Below are positions 48,136-60,890 of a DNA stretch of 64,000 bases, piece after piece (the stretch's first letter is position 1; each line of letters starts with the position of its first letter). Made by a program: the position numbers and the translations under genes. The stretch is taken from assembly GCA_037127255.1 (NCBI GenBank), contig JBANSL010000020.1, forward strand, positions 49,451,098-49,515,097, in the 5' to 3' direction. Origin of the DNA: Persicaria tinctoria (Eukaryota > Streptophyta > Magnoliopsida > Caryophyllales > Polygonaceae). Under the pieces are notes generated by a model. That model was not told the DNA's origin. It searched no databases and saw only the letters and a list, made by a program, of their open reading frames with translations.

Positions 48136-49608
48136 TATGTGACTAAATTATGATGGGTGCTGGCTTGTTTCTCCAATTATTTCCATCTTGAATCACTTTT
48201 TTATAGATCCCTTGAAGAAGCCATTTTTGGGCTGTTATGGGCTGGTTGTTGGGTCTATGGCCCATCTAGGTCCAACTCAATTAAAGCCACAAGAGGGCAA
48301 GCAGCAGCTGCAAACGAAGGGAAGAAGAGAGAAAGAATAGAGAGGAGAGAATAGATAGGAGGTTTGTTGGTTTTCTTAACTATTAGTCTACTACTCGAAT
48401 TTACTAGTGTGCTTTCCAACCATGGTTTTTAGCTCAACACTGGTCTCCTAATCAATATTTTTATGGAAGTAATGAAGTCAATTTTAAACAAGCTAGCAAA
48501 ATCTGACCCGATCCGACCCACCCGAACCCAGATCCGATCAGAATCCGAAAATCTAGTGTCATGCACATTCCAAATCCCAACCGAGCCCGACCCATTTTGA
48601 TCTGATACCCGAATGGACACGAATTAACATAGACAAACCCGACCCGAACAAGACCCGACGCATCCTTATAATTACTTTAATTTTCTTATTTTTAAACATT
48701 CAAATAACATGAATTGCATATAATGAGAATTAATATAACTAAATAAATGAAGTTTAATAGTCCATAATTAAGATAAACAAAAATATCATTCTAGCTTCTT
48801 ATATTTGCTATACCAACCGAACATACAATATACTCGACATATGACCCGATCAAACATATGGCTGGACCTGGATGGGTATACCCGAATCCAACCCAAACCG
48901 AACAACCCGATTGCCACCTTTGTTAATTTAAAAATATCATTCCAGCTTCTTCTTTTTGCTATAAAAGATGCCATTATAGATTTTTAAAGTGATAATTAAT
49001 TTTGAATTATGATATTTCTTGTCTAAAATTGTGTATATTGAGTATTTTGATATAAAAAAAAACAATTTTTTTATATTGTTTAATCATTAAATTTGTAAAA
49101 AAAATAAATTAAGTTAGTTTAAGTGTATTTTATTTTCTTTAATAGGTGTTGAAATTTAAAATAACATCTCTTTATTACATTTTGAGTCCAAATTAGTTTT
49201 TCAGCTCCGAAGCTAGCATTTTGACCGAATTTCAAAACCATACTTTTTTACTGGATAATTTGTATATAAATTAATAAATTCTAAAATTTGTATTATCTTT
49301 TCTTCAAAGGTAATACTAGTTATTTTTTCTTATACCATAAAGTTTTGAGGAAAATTTCCATCCATAAAATAGGACTTTTGAATAAGCCAACATGTTTTTT
49401 TTGGTTGAAAGAATAGCCAACTTTTGAATAACCAACATATGTAATTACCTTTTTTTTTTGAGGATATAAGTTAGTTAAATCATTTAAAAAATTGCATATA
49501 AATGTGTATGCCACTAAATGTAACATATATGTGTGATTAAGTTGGTGATATACCCGGCAATAGGTCACCTTTTGAGTGTAGTAGCTCTTCAACTTATAGG
49601 TTACACAC

Positions 49609-49643
<35 letters not shown>

Positions 49644-49990
49644 CCAGTGCTTTAGAATTGCCAAAAGGAAAGGAATATAAAAAAAAACATTGAGACAATT
49701 CCTACAACTTAAAAAAGACATTACATAAAGTACAACAAGTACATACGTACGGATAGATAAATGTAACTTTAATTAATTTGTTTGTGGTTCAATTAAAGAT
49801 CAAACATGAATTCAGTAAATAGAATGGAATTTGGAATGGATTGGTGTATCAGATTCCCAATTATCAACAATACGAATATTTTGTTAAAAAGATGAGATCA
49901 GGACGCAATTCCTTCTCTATTTCACACGACATCTTCCTTCACATTAGTCAAACTTTGTTTTTTTTTAAATAAAAAAAACTTTTACCTTTT
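48136..49990. other. Non-coding stretch with CCCGA-rich and GAGAGTT repeats
   Basis: 48490-48660 and 48840-48920 are rich in GACCCGA/CCCGAACC words, like the interior of the hAT MITE at 55500 but without its ends. About five units of the 7-bp repeat GAGAGTT lie at 49612-49643. No gene was recognised. Confidence 0.5.
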
Positions 49991-50267
49991 ACTCCCTCCG
50001 TTTCAAAATAAAAGTCGTTTCTATTTTTTCTGCACGCTTTTTGAGAAGATAAAAACACTATAAAATATTTTTTTTTGATCAATTTTTTAAAATAATTTCA
50101 TAATTAGTAGTCATAAGTAGGGGTGGGCGCAAATCCCGCAAATCCCGGATCCGTCCCTGTCCCGTCCCGATCCCGGTGGGATTTGAAAAAAAAATAACGA
50201 ATCCCGTCCCGGTCCCGTCCCGCAAAAATTACGCGGGACGAGGATTCCTTATCCCGCAAATCCTGTG

Positions 50268-50271
<4 letters not shown>

Positions 50272-50358
<87 letters not shown>
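50272..50358. repeat. (TA)n microsatellite
   Basis: About 43 TA units in the core of the hAT MITE, ending at the left terminus of a MULE. Confidence 0.95.
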
Positions 50359-50361
<3 letters not shown>

Positions 50362-51657
50362 TGGATCATATGTACTCACCTCTTATTGTGGGGCCCACAT
50401 GGTAAATGGGGCCCACATGGTAAATGGGGGTACTTGCCAAGTGAAGCGCGCGTGCTGGGTGAACATGTCGGGCAGAGGCGGAGGCGAATTGGAGGAGCCT
50501 CAAATCTCGAACACCAGGCGGAGGCGAATCGGGGGAGCCTCAGATCTTGCACTCCAGGCGGAGGCTGAGGGAAATCGGGGCAACTGCTCTCCTCTACTCT
50601 CTTCACTGTGTTCCCTCCTCGTTCTTAAAGTTTATCATCCTCTCATCCTTCTTTTCTCTGTGGCAATCTCCTTCTTCTCTTCTCTTGCTTTGCTTTTATT
50701 TTGTTGTATTCCTACTCCTTCAATTCTTTTCTCAGCGGTGATGTTCAATTCGTTCATATTCTGACGAGAGGTTTGTAGATTAGGGTTCTTTGCTTAAGTT
50801 GCTGAAATTTCAAGGTCTTGCTAGGGTTCCTGAATTGATTTTTTATTTTTAGAGCTAGGGTTTCTGGCTTTCTTCCATTTCTCCCTCTCCAAGATTCGAA
50901 ATCCATGTATTTATAGGCTAATGACATTCCCTTTGATTCTTTAGTGAAATTTCTCATTGTCTTTCTCACAATTTGTGTGATTCTCTGCTGACATTAATTG
51001 CCACACGCTACACGGTTGCTTAGCTGAAAGTTTACAATGCAGGCTTTGTTTGGTTTGTGTTATTTCTTTAATTTGTGCTGAACTTGTTGATTTTATGATA
51101 TGAAGAAATGCATACCAAACAGTAGATATCATATATCAGGCTAATATAAATATCTTGCAATATACCGAACTAAGGATATCAAGATATCATCTAATATTCG
51201 ATATCAGTATTTAGATATCAATACCAAGAGCAATTTTTCCATGTTGTTTTTGGATTTTCTTTTCCAATTTTCCCCCTTTTATTGATTAATTTGCCTTTGC
51301 CTTCTGATGATAATCAAGACTGACTTTATTCATATTTTTCCCTAAAATGAGAGATGAAACATGGCAATCTCAGTAGCCGAATTGAATTATACAAGGCATT
51401 TCCTTGTTTGATACAAAGTGAAATATTTGCTCTACTTCGTCGGCAACTGTATATATCTGGTTTATGCTAAATGGAGTTCTAAGGCCTTTGCTAGATTGAG
51501 CAATAATAAATGGGGGAAAGCAGAAACTATTTGAGCTTGTTAGTCATATTCACATTGCTTATTAAAACAATTTTTTAGTGTAGTGGTACTTGTTTATAAT
51601 ATTCAATATTTGTAAATCATGCAGATGGGTAGATGGGATGAAATATTATCACTCCCT

Positions 51658-51915
51658 GTATGTGGGTTGAAAGCCATCAGAGTTGTGTATTCTTTTATGA
51701 GCTGGATACAGATGATGCTATAAGCCTCAGTATGTGGGTTGAAAGCCATCAGAGTTGTGTATTCTTTTATCAAGATTTCTCTGAAAACAATCCTTTCACC
51801 ATTGGTATCCAAACTGAATGGCAGTTGCAGCAAATGATCCGGTTGTGCAGAAGGGGATGAACGATTGTTGGTAGCTGAATATATCCCAAATGATACTCTT
51901 TCAAAGCATCTTGGT
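51658..51915 (+). pseudogene. Adjoining fragments: SWIM/MULE-derived protein and BSK-type kinase
   Basis: A 40-base stretch (TATGTGGGTTGAAAGCCATC...) is repeated at 51658 and 51731. After the second copy the frame reads N-P-F-T-I-G-I-Q-T-E-W-Q-L-Q-Q-M-I-R, a motif of plant SWIM zinc-finger proteins of MULE-transposase ancestry. From 51844, in another frame, it reads C-A-E-G-D-E-R-L-L-V-A-E-Y-I-P-N-D-T-L-S-K-H-L, the hinge segment of brassinosteroid-signalling kinase (BSK) domains. The junction near 51843 joins two unrelated genes, so these are captured or shuffled pieces. Neither can give a working protein. Confidence 0.55.
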
Positions 51916-52252
51916 CTTGAGGGGAAAAATCATATCCCAAGCTGATGGCTTTCTTGGTCTTTTGACGTTGGGCAGACTATTCATTGTACATTACTAACTT
52001 TTTTTTAATGAAATTTCTGAGAAATCAGAAAGGGAAGAACTGCACTGTGTTCATGACCTGATGCATTCATTGTTATCCATCAATTGTGTATACCGTGTTT
52101 AGTGGTTGATTGCTGACTATGCATTTGTAATAAAGTCGATTTCTGACTATGCATTTGTAATAAATTGTTTATAAAGTGGTTCTAATTTTTTTTCTTGATC
52201 CAATAATGTGGTTCTAATTAACCGTCAATATGTCTGACGGAAAAAAAAGTCA

Positions 52253-53012
52253 CGTTCAAATTTATTATCTATGATAAATATGTCGATACAATTGAATAAT
52301 CTCATAATACCGTTGATTAATTGAGTGATAGAAATTAATAACCCACATTTCACTAGAAAATTAGAATATATACGCCAATGGAAATCATTTATTATCTATG
52401 ATAAATCTATCGATACAATCGCATGCATAATCTTATAATACTGTCGAATAATTGAGCAATACAATCGAATAACCCGCATTTCACTAGAAAATTAGAATAG
52501 ATACACCAATGGAAATCCCTTATTATCTATGATAAATCTATCGATACAATCGCATAAACTTACAATACCGCCGAATAATTGAGCAATACAATCAAATAAC
52601 CCGCATTTCACTAGAAGATTAGAATAGATACACCAATGGAAATCCCTTATTATCTATGATAAATCTATCGATACAATCGAATAATCTCATAATACCGTTC
52701 AATAATTGAGCGATACAATCGAATAACCCGCATTTCACTAGAAGATTAGAATAGATACAACAATGGAAATCCCTTATTATCTATGATAAATCTATCGATA
52801 CAATCGAATAATCTTATAATACCGTCGAATAATTGAGCGATACAATCGAATAACCCGCATTTCACTAGAAGATTAGAATAGATACAACAATGGAAATCCC
52901 TTATTATCTATGATAAATCTATCGATACAATCGAATAATCTTATAATATCATCGAGTAATTGAGCGATACAATCGAACAACCCGCATTTCACTAGAAGGT
53001 TAGATACATCAA
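52253..53012. repeat. ~127-bp tandem repeat, about six copies
   Basis: TTATTATCTATGATAAAT, ATCGATACAATCGAATAA, ATTGAGCGATACAATC and CCGCATTTCACTAGAA recur in this order roughly every 125-131 bp within the MULE. Confidence 0.85.
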
Positions 53013-53306
53013 TGTGATAGTGACTTGGACCTATAAACTCAATCACTTGAGCATAAATCATTCACAGAAAATCTAGAAAAGCTTCAGCATTGTACCAATA
53101 CTATCTAGACTCTACAGTCTCTACCCTTCGGGGCAATATATCCCTTTGATTTGGAGCGGAAACATTCTATTTTGCCTCTTTTGGTACCAATGACAAATTC
53201 TAGTGATTTCTCAATGAATCGTTATAGTCAGGATCGTAAAATTCAAATTTAAGCAAAATTAAGCAGTCACGAAACAAGAGCAGCAACAAATAAAAAACAT
53301 AAAATT

Positions 53307-54175
53307 AGATTTTGTATGATAAATGTGTTAATACAATCGAATAATCTCATAATACCATCGAATAATTGAACGATACAATTGAATACTAAACAAAATCCCA
53401 AATTCGACCCTACAAGACTCCAGATTTCGACCCATTGATGAACTAGCTTACCCATTGATGAACTCAAACACTCGGAATCGCACACCGAAGAAGAGGAGCC
53501 CTCATTGTGCGCCTCCGCCTCGCCGACGCTGCTCATGTGCACCCCTTGCCACCGCAATTGTCATCAGTTGAGCCGGAATCCATGAATAATTTCGTTCAAA
53601 AACATAAACCCCAACTTCATCACTATAAACATTTAACAATCGATCCCAAATACTCAATAAAATTGGGGCTTACCCATCAAGCACTCGGAATTGTACCCGG
53701 AATCGCACAAGGAGGCCCTCACCATCAGGTAACTTTAACTTAGATTTTGTATGATAAATGTGTTGATACAATCGAATAATCTCATAATACCATCGAATAA
53801 TTGAACGATACAATGGAATACTAAACAAAATCCCAAATTCGACCCTACAAGATTCCAGATTTCGACCCATTGATGAACTAGCTTACCCATTGATGAACTC
53901 AAACACTCAGAATCGCACACCGAAGAAGAGGAGTCCTCGTTGTGCGCCTCCGCCTCGCCGACGTTGCTCATGTGCACCCCTTGCCACCACAATTGTCGTC
54001 GGTTGAGCCGGAATCCATGAATAATTTCGTTCAAAAACACAAATCTCAACTTCATCACTATAAACATTTAACAATCGATCCCAAATACTCAATAAAATTG
54101 GGGCTTACCCATCAAGCACTCGGAATTGTACTCGGAATCGCACAAGGAGGCCCTCACCATCACCAGAGTTGAACA
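53307..54175. repeat. 435-bp tandem duplication
   Basis: 53307-53741 and 53742-54175 are near-identical copies, from TAGATTTTGTATGATAAATG to the GGAGGCCCTCACCATCA region. Each includes a GC-rich gene-like part (CTCCGCCTCGCCGACG). A third partial copy of that part follows at about 54178-54290. Open frames offset by 435 bases reflect this. Confidence 0.85.
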
Positions 54176-54924
54176 ACCACTCGGAATCGCACACCGGAGA
54201 AGAGGAGTCCTCGCTGTGCTCCTCCGCCTCGCCGACGCGGCTCAGGTGCAACCCTTTCCGCCGGTTGAGCCGGAACCGCACCTGTTCCTCCTAACACCAA
54301 CCGCCGATTTCACAGCCAGAATCGCCGGGATGGATGAGCCGCCGGTAGCAGCTCCTCCACCAGGGTCGTGCTCGGAATCCGACTTCGGCTCCCTGAGATC
54401 TCATGTGCGGGATCGGCCTCAACGGCTTTGGGTGTTGGGTTTGGGTTCGAGTTCGCCGATCGCCGCTCTCTCTCTCTTTCTTCTGGATCGAAAATAGTGG
54501 GGTAGGGTTTGGGTGACTTGCTTTCACGCGCAGGGGTAAAACTTGGTTATGTGTTTTGGGGCTTTTTCCTTTTTAATTTCAACCACCCGATTCTATAGAA
54601 TCAACGGTCTAGATTTGTGTACTTGATACACAATAAGGGGTGAGTACACCGGAACCATCCCCTATATATATATATAGGATGGATCAAATGTTAACAAGTC
54701 TTATTGTGTTTTGTGTTAACAAATCCAAGCTCTTAATTGATGGAAAACGGATGGCCTAGATTATCTCAAAATTTAAATCAATTTTTAATTTATCAAGATG
54801 GATCCCACCAAAAAATTGCATTACTCTCAATATTTTGGAGCGTGTGTACAATCCCTTATATATTCTACCATTACCCTAATTAATTGACCGATCAAAATCT
54901 CCTCCTTGCTCTATAACCCTACGA

Positions 54925-55098
54925 GCCGGCGATCGGCGACTTCTTCAATGGATAGAGGCGGTTGGGGGTGAGGGATGGTGACGAGTCGGCGACAGAACGA
55001 AGATGACGGTTGCCGGCGATCGGCAACTTCTTCAATCGATAGAGGCGGTTGGGGTGAGGGATGGTGACGAGTCGGCGACAGAACGAAGATGACGACAG
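54925..55098. repeat. 87-bp tandem duplication
   Basis: GCCGGCGATCGGCGACTTCT... is repeated 87 bases later with a few changes, through GACAGAACGAAGATGACG, inside the GC-rich part of the MULE. Confidence 0.85.
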
Positions 55099-55499
55099 AT
55101 CTTATTGTTGGTGACGATGGAGGCGAGGCTGGGAGGGATGATGTCGACAGAGGGAGGATGACTGAGGGAGGGACGAAACCGTAAGATCTGGGCAGTGGTG
55201 GTGGCCATGGAGGACGATGGAGGCGAGACTGGTCCGAATATCTACGACTCCGGCCGCGTCTGGCTCAGAGCGGCGAGGAGGCATCTCGTCGAAGGGATGG
55301 CAAGGTATGATGGCAACGATCTTGCAAGGCAAATCTCTAGGTCCAATTTAGTTTCGAAGCTTTTCGATTTCTCGTTTCCTTTAGTGAATTGCTCTTCTTA
55401 GTTCTCACCTCTTTAGTGAATTTGGAATTTCTTGCCATTAATCAGTTTTCTAGGATTAATATAAGATTTCTCCTGCTTCATTGTTGGATGCATAGTGTT

Positions 55500-55957
55500 T
55501 AGACCTGTCAAACGGGTCATTCCGGTCGGGTTCGGGTCGGGTCACTCCGAGTCTCGGGTAAAACGGGTCCCGGGTAAAACGGGTTTCGGGTTTTTCGGGT
55601 TGACTAGAACCCGGGTTTGATCGGGTTTCGGGCGGGTTCGGGTCGATTTCGGGTTTGTCAATTTTTTCTTTTTTAAATTAAAAAAATCATAATTTGATAA
55701 TTTTGCAATAAATTTTAATTAAATATAAAAAAATTTAATTATATTTAATTATAAATCAACCGGGTCACCGGGTCAATCGGGTCAAAATTACCGGGTCAAT
55801 CGGGTCACCGGGTCCAAACCCAGATTACCCGGAAAATTTCCAGGTTTTCGGGTTCGGGGCGAAAAAAATTCCCGGGTCAAAATTTCCGGGTCTTGACCCA
55901 AAAAATTTCGGTCGGTCGGGTCGGGTCACCGGGTCGGGTTGTGTTTTGACAGGTCTA
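55500..55957. mobile_element. CGGGT-rich hAT MITE, 8-bp TSD ATAGTGTT
   Basis: TAGACCTGTCAAA and TTTGACAGGTCTA are perfectly inverted. ATAGTGTT flanks them at 55492-55499 and 55958-55965. The 458-bp interior is made of degenerate CGGGT/CCGGGTCAA words in a local AT-rich setting. Confidence 0.85.
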
Positions 55958-56132
55958 ATAGTGTTTGATCGATTTATTTTTATGGGGTTGCTTCATTGTT
56001 CGTGATTGCTTGCTCTTATACAATTTTTTGTGCTTTTATGTTTTATCTGTTAATTATATTTTGGGAATTTGGGTAACGGTGTAATGAATAGCCTGTCATA
56101 CATGATTTTAGGATTGCATTTGTGGTGGTTTT

Positions 56133-58954
56133 TGTAACGGCCCGGGATTATGATTCCCGAGTTACGTTTCGAGGGATTAAACCCCTCGTTAGGACCTTGC
56201 ACCCCGAGTACAGGTTGAAGGTTTCAAAACTTACTTTAATGTTTTAAAAGGGGGATTTCATACCCAAAATCGAAGGGATCGTTGGAATCCCCGGGGAAGT
56301 CCCCTGTACCTGTCGTAAGTCTAAGCGTGGAAATCAGAAATCATGCGACTAGCGGAAACAAGTGTAATACAAAAGTATGCCACGACAGAGCCGGGTCAAA
56401 ACGGAGTCTAAGGTGTAAATCCGAAAAGTATAATCAGAGTCTGGTGAAGTCTATACTCCAGCGCTCACTCTCCGCCGACAAAATGACCCGCGCAATAAGC
56501 AAACAACACCGATAGGATGAACATACATAATACCTAAAAAAAAATTGATATGGGGCGGGATCAGATCGATGCCCACTTAACTCTGCATCCCAACCATAAG
56601 TACACATATATGCTATTCCTAATAAAGATGCTTCTAGATGCATCGCGGAATATTAACACACTAACATGCTCCTAAGAACAAGTGCATAATAATAATAAGG
56701 CCTTAGCACAGAATACCAAGTGGTATATCCCTCTCCTACCTCCACCCCTTCCGATAGGTGGAGACTGGCCAGCTCGTGAATGCATTCATTCATAATAGGG
56801 CGGCACGCATGCCTAACCCGCTCCACAATAAAGCCCGCAGGCATATCATAATATAAGGAAGTTCATGACTCGATTGACTCAGGACGGGACCCGATGAGAC
56901 TAGGTCGTCCTATAACCCTAGCAATGACTCTAGTTACTTCACAGATAACGGCCGTTCTGTTTACATACACATAAAGAAATAGAATGCTCAACAGTCGATG
57001 CAACCTAGCATGGTACTACATGGCATGCTGATCATGAATGCAAGCACTTAGTATATCATGCACCTAAAGCAGGGAATAGCTCTATTCAATCTGAGTAAGC
57101 TCCGAAGAGACTTACCTGGTATCGCAGAACAGCAAAAGGCAATCAACCAGGCAATATGAAATCCGACACGTCACAGATGGTCACCTAACAAGTATAAGCA
57201 CATCGATGAGTCTATCTCTAAAGCACACAAAGCATAGAATCATCACACACACAACTTCACCACTTAACATGATAACCGTCACATCATCATTTCCATAATA
57301 TCAACCTTATCTCATAATCTATCATCTCAATATAATTCTCCAATTCATCCTTAACCAATTTGCATGCCATCATTTCAAAACCTTACTTAGCATATAATTG
57401 CACATCTTCAACATACTCATATAACCTTTAACCACAATAATAAATCACCACAATATCATATATTAAATCTCAAAACAACATTTTATATTTTAATCCCAAT
57501 AATTTACATACTACTTCTAACATCACTTTATTTTAACATCTTTATAAAATATTTATAAAATCCCAACAATATTTATTAAATCAAAACATCCCTTTTTAAT
57601 TTACTAATCCAACCTTATTTTATTTTAAATTACCAAAAACCACCCTCTTATTTTATAAAAGGACCAAAACCGGCCCTATTGCTACGCCACCAAACCGAGC
57701 CCCATTGTTCTATTATAGCCAAACCGGCCCTTTTCTTTTAAATGAACCCAGCCCTATGTTATTTAAACCCAACCTAACCCTCTTGATAAATGGAACCCAA
57801 AAAAAAATAGGCCCAATTCGGTTTGTCTAAGATGTCCCAAAACCCGGCCCATCTGGATTAGGCCCAACTAAGCCTCTTATTTCCCATTACACCAAAACCG
57901 GGTTTAGGGAATAAAAGGAAGGGAGAGGGCCGGGCTGACGTGTAAAAAAAAAGGAGGTGGGGTCCAGGTGAGGTGGCGTGTGATGTGGCCAAGGGAGGCC
58001 CACAGTCCTCTTCTTCCTCTACCTATGGCCGAAAGAACAGAGAAGAAGCAGGGGAGACGCCCAGGTGCGGCGGAGGGGAAGAAAAGAAGGGAGGAGGGGA
58101 GCTCCGGCGGCGGTGCTCCGGGCTCCGGCCACCCGGTCTCGCCGGCCGTCCCTCCACACACGCACGAAGCAAGACGGAAGGGAAGAAGAAGGAAGGGAGA
58201 AGACTCACCGAGGGGGTTTCGAGGACGTCGGAGTTTGTCGGAGCTCGCCGGAGACTCGATCCGCTGCGTCGGAGATGGAGGAACCTCGGATTCGACCTAG
58301 GAGAGTGAAGGAAGGTCAAAGGAGGGTTCTTTAATGGGATTTCGATTAGAACGAGAGGTCGAAGCTTACCGAGGGCGTTCGAAAACAGGGGAAGAAGAAG
58401 GAGGGGGCTGCGTTCTCGGGCTCGGTCTCCGGGGGTGCTGGCGGCGAAGGCGACGACGGGGAGGAGGTGCGTGGCAGCGGTGCGTGGTGAAGGTGGCGTG
58501 GTGGAGGTGGGAGCTCAAAGAAATGGCTTGGGCTTGCTTGTGACAGTGAGATGCCGAGAAAGAGAGAGGGAATGGTATGTGGGTTGTAAGGTTGAAAAGA
58601 ACCTGATTTTTCAAAGGTCAAATTGCAACACAAAGAGATCTCATTTTTGGGTAGAGTGAGGTGTTGTTTGTTTGCTAGAATAAGAGAAACCAAATAGAGA
58701 GGGAGGGGAGGTGAGGATAAGATTTTACCTCAATTAGGAGGTGATGAGTTGGATTAGGATAAGAAAGGCGAAAGAAGACGGAATTGGGGTCTTGAGTCGG
58801 AGATTTAAATTTCTGCTGATTGGTCGTTCAAAACCCGAAATGAAAGACGGAATTGATTTTTAAATCGGAAAATTTGGGTCGGAATTTATTTTAAATTCAT
58901 TTTGATTTTCTTTTTTCCGAAAATTAATATTTTTAAAAATCCGAGCCTTTACAG
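56133..58954. mobile_element. Solo LTR (2822 bp), 5-bp TSD GTTTT
   Basis: It begins TGTAACGGCCC and ends GAGCCTTTACA like the copy at 5572-8546, and shares the CTCTCCTACCTCCACCCC and GACTGGCCAGCTCGTGAATG segments. GTTTT flanks it at 56128-56132 and 58955-58959. It is inserted inside the MULE. The 57960-58560 part is GC-rich with overlapping low-complexity frames on both strands, as in the other copy. Confidence 0.85.
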
Positions 58955-59990
58955 TTTTGTTTCAGAGGAGACGACAACGATTTTGGATGGGTTATGGTGA
59001 AGGGTAGTTGACAAATTTGGGCTAAAGGATTAAGCTTCATGTTCATGAACTTATCGACTATTCGGCAAGTTCAAAGTCATTATTCGTTGATAATAAGGAA
59101 TTATTCATATGTATATGTGGGTAATTAGATGCGGGAAATCAAGAATTATTTTACATTCTCTTTCAACCTAGCGAATAATCACTATCAACTTAGCGAATAA
59201 TTACTATCACTCTAGTGAATAGTTACAAAATTGACCAACCCTTTTGCTATTATCTAAACGATAACTCATTTTTACTGGCGAATAATAACGATCAATTTAG
59301 CGAATAATTACTATTAACCTAGCGAATAATTGCAAAATTGACCAACCATTTTCTTTACACATGAATAATAACTATAAATTAGCGAATAATTAATATCACC
59401 TTGTCGAATAATTATATGGAGGTTTGTTGAAATTCAAACTCGGTCTAAAATTGTGTATGAATTTATCGACTATTCGGCAAGTTCATAGTCATTATTCGTT
59501 GATAATAAGAAATTATTCATATGTATGTGGGTAATTAGATGTGGGATTATCGAAATTCAAACTCCGTTTAAAATTGTTCATGAATTTATCAAATATTCGC
59601 CAAATTTAGAGTCATTGGTAATTAGATGTGGGATTATCGAAATTCAAACTCTGTTTAAAATTGTTCATGAATTTATCAAATATTCTCCAAATTTAGAGTC
59701 ATTATTCGTTGATAATATGGAATTATTCGGTAATTTATTTGTCATTATTCATCGAACACACAGTCCAAGCGAAATCTCATCATCCCTGCAAAAAAAAGCG
59801 TTCCCTAAAAAAAAGTAACGCACGCGCTTTGCTTCAGCAAGTTGCCTATAAAAGTGGTGGGGTCTACCTTTTTTTTTTAAAATAAAAAGAGAAAGTCTCA
59901 ATTAATCCCATCCATCCATTTTTAATAAATCAATGGCCATATTTGTTAACACAAAACACAATAAGGGGTGTGTACACCTGACCCAACCTC

Positions 59991-60012
59991 TATATATATA
60001 TATATATGTATG

Positions 60013-60064
<52 letters not shown>

Positions 60065-60088
60065 ATTTTATATATACTATACTTAAAA

Positions 60089-60181
<93 letters not shown>
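59991..60181. repeat. Interrupted (TA)n microsatellite
   Basis: TA runs with TATG and TACTAT interruptions, then about 47 pure TA units, in the right half of the hAT MITE core. Frames reading I-Y-I-Y here are artefacts. Confidence 0.9.
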
Positions 60182-60186
<5 letters not shown>

Positions 60187-60890
60187 ACATACTGTACTCT
60201 TTCACTTTGTGTACATACATAATATAAATATATTATGTATATACATACTGTATTCTTTAGTCTTTGTCTACATACATAATCTGTATGCATACGTACTGTA
60301 ATCTTTGTCTACATACATACAATATACGTATATATATACTGCATACTTTGTATTAGTGTATTATATATATTGTGTATAATTATATGTATAAAAATTGTAA
60401 AATGTAAAAAATATTAACAATTTATATATCGCCTTTGAAAACCACAAAATATATAGAAATTTTAGATTTTTTATAATGTTTTTTTATTTGAGGGACAGGG
60501 CCCGTCCCGTCCCGCGAGGGACAAGGCCCACGCGGGATTGAAAAAAAAGTAGTGAATCCCGTCCCGCAAAAATTACGCGGGACGACCCTAATCCCGTCCC
60601 GTCTCGCGCCCACCCCTAGTCATAAGTATAAACTTATCGAAAAAAATTCATTAAAAAAAATATTTTATATAGTTTTTACCTCATAAAAATGCGTGCTAAA
60701 AAGTCAAACGACTTTTATTATGAAACGGAGGGAGTATTTGTTAATCTCTTTTAACTATGATATTTAACCCCACATATACTATACTTGTGAAGATACTGAC
60801 ATATTCCACGGTTTCAAAATATAGATTACTTGATTTTTTTACACATTATTAAAAAAAACTATAAAATATTAATTTTTAAAAATATATATA

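Larger units (their letters stand above)
50359..54662. mobile_element. Gene-carrying MULE (4.3 kb) inserted in (TA)n
   Basis: The left GTATGGATCATATGTACTCA and the inverted right GGGATGGTTCCGGTGTACTC continue into a shared ACC-CTTATTGTG, giving terminal repeats of about 33 bp. TA runs lie on both sides, so the target duplication cannot be separated from the microsatellite. Inside: a 40-bp tandem repeat (50477-50575), a gene-like 5' region (50560-50960), captured fragments (51658-51915), a 127-bp array and a 435-bp duplication. No transposase gene was seen. Confidence 0.75.
54677..59990. mobile_element. MULE with terminal repeats of about 48 bp, containing later insertions
   Basis: The left GGATGGATCAAATGTTAACA and inverted right GAGGTTGGGTCAGGTGTACA both run into CTTATTGTGTTTTGTGTTAA. 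It is separated from the previous MULE only by (TA)7 at 54663-54676. Without the solo LTR (56133-58954) it is about 2.5 kb. The start (54900-55400) is GC-rich and gene-like, with an ATG and GT-type splice sites but no recognised product. 59040-59420 carries TAGCGAATAATTACTATCAA repeats shared with 11690-12060. Confidence 0.75.
50118..60618. mobile_element. hAT-type MITE, 8-bp TSD GTCATAAG, split by a (TA)n core and MULEs
   Basis: The left end TAGGGGTGGGCGC and the right end GCGCCCACCCCTA are perfectly inverted, with GTCATAAG at 50110-50117 and 60619-60626. Both halves contain CCCGTCCCG words and the ATTACGCGGGACGA motif. The two halves, together a few hundred bases, are separated by about 10 kb of later insertions. 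Confidence 0.85.
49992..60734. mobile_element. Stowaway-like MITE split by nested insertions
   Basis: The left part begins CTCCCTCCGTTTCAAAATAA (49992) and the right part ends ATTATGAAACGGAGGGAG (60734), both flanked by TA. The left part carries AAGTCGTTT and the right part AAACGACTT, as expected of one palindromic MITE. All bases from 50118 to 60618 came later. Confidence 0.8.

Noticed and set aside
57904..58693. Cluster of overlapping open frames rich in R, G, P and S
   Set aside because: Same reason: GC-rich block of the second solo LTR, all frames open by composition.
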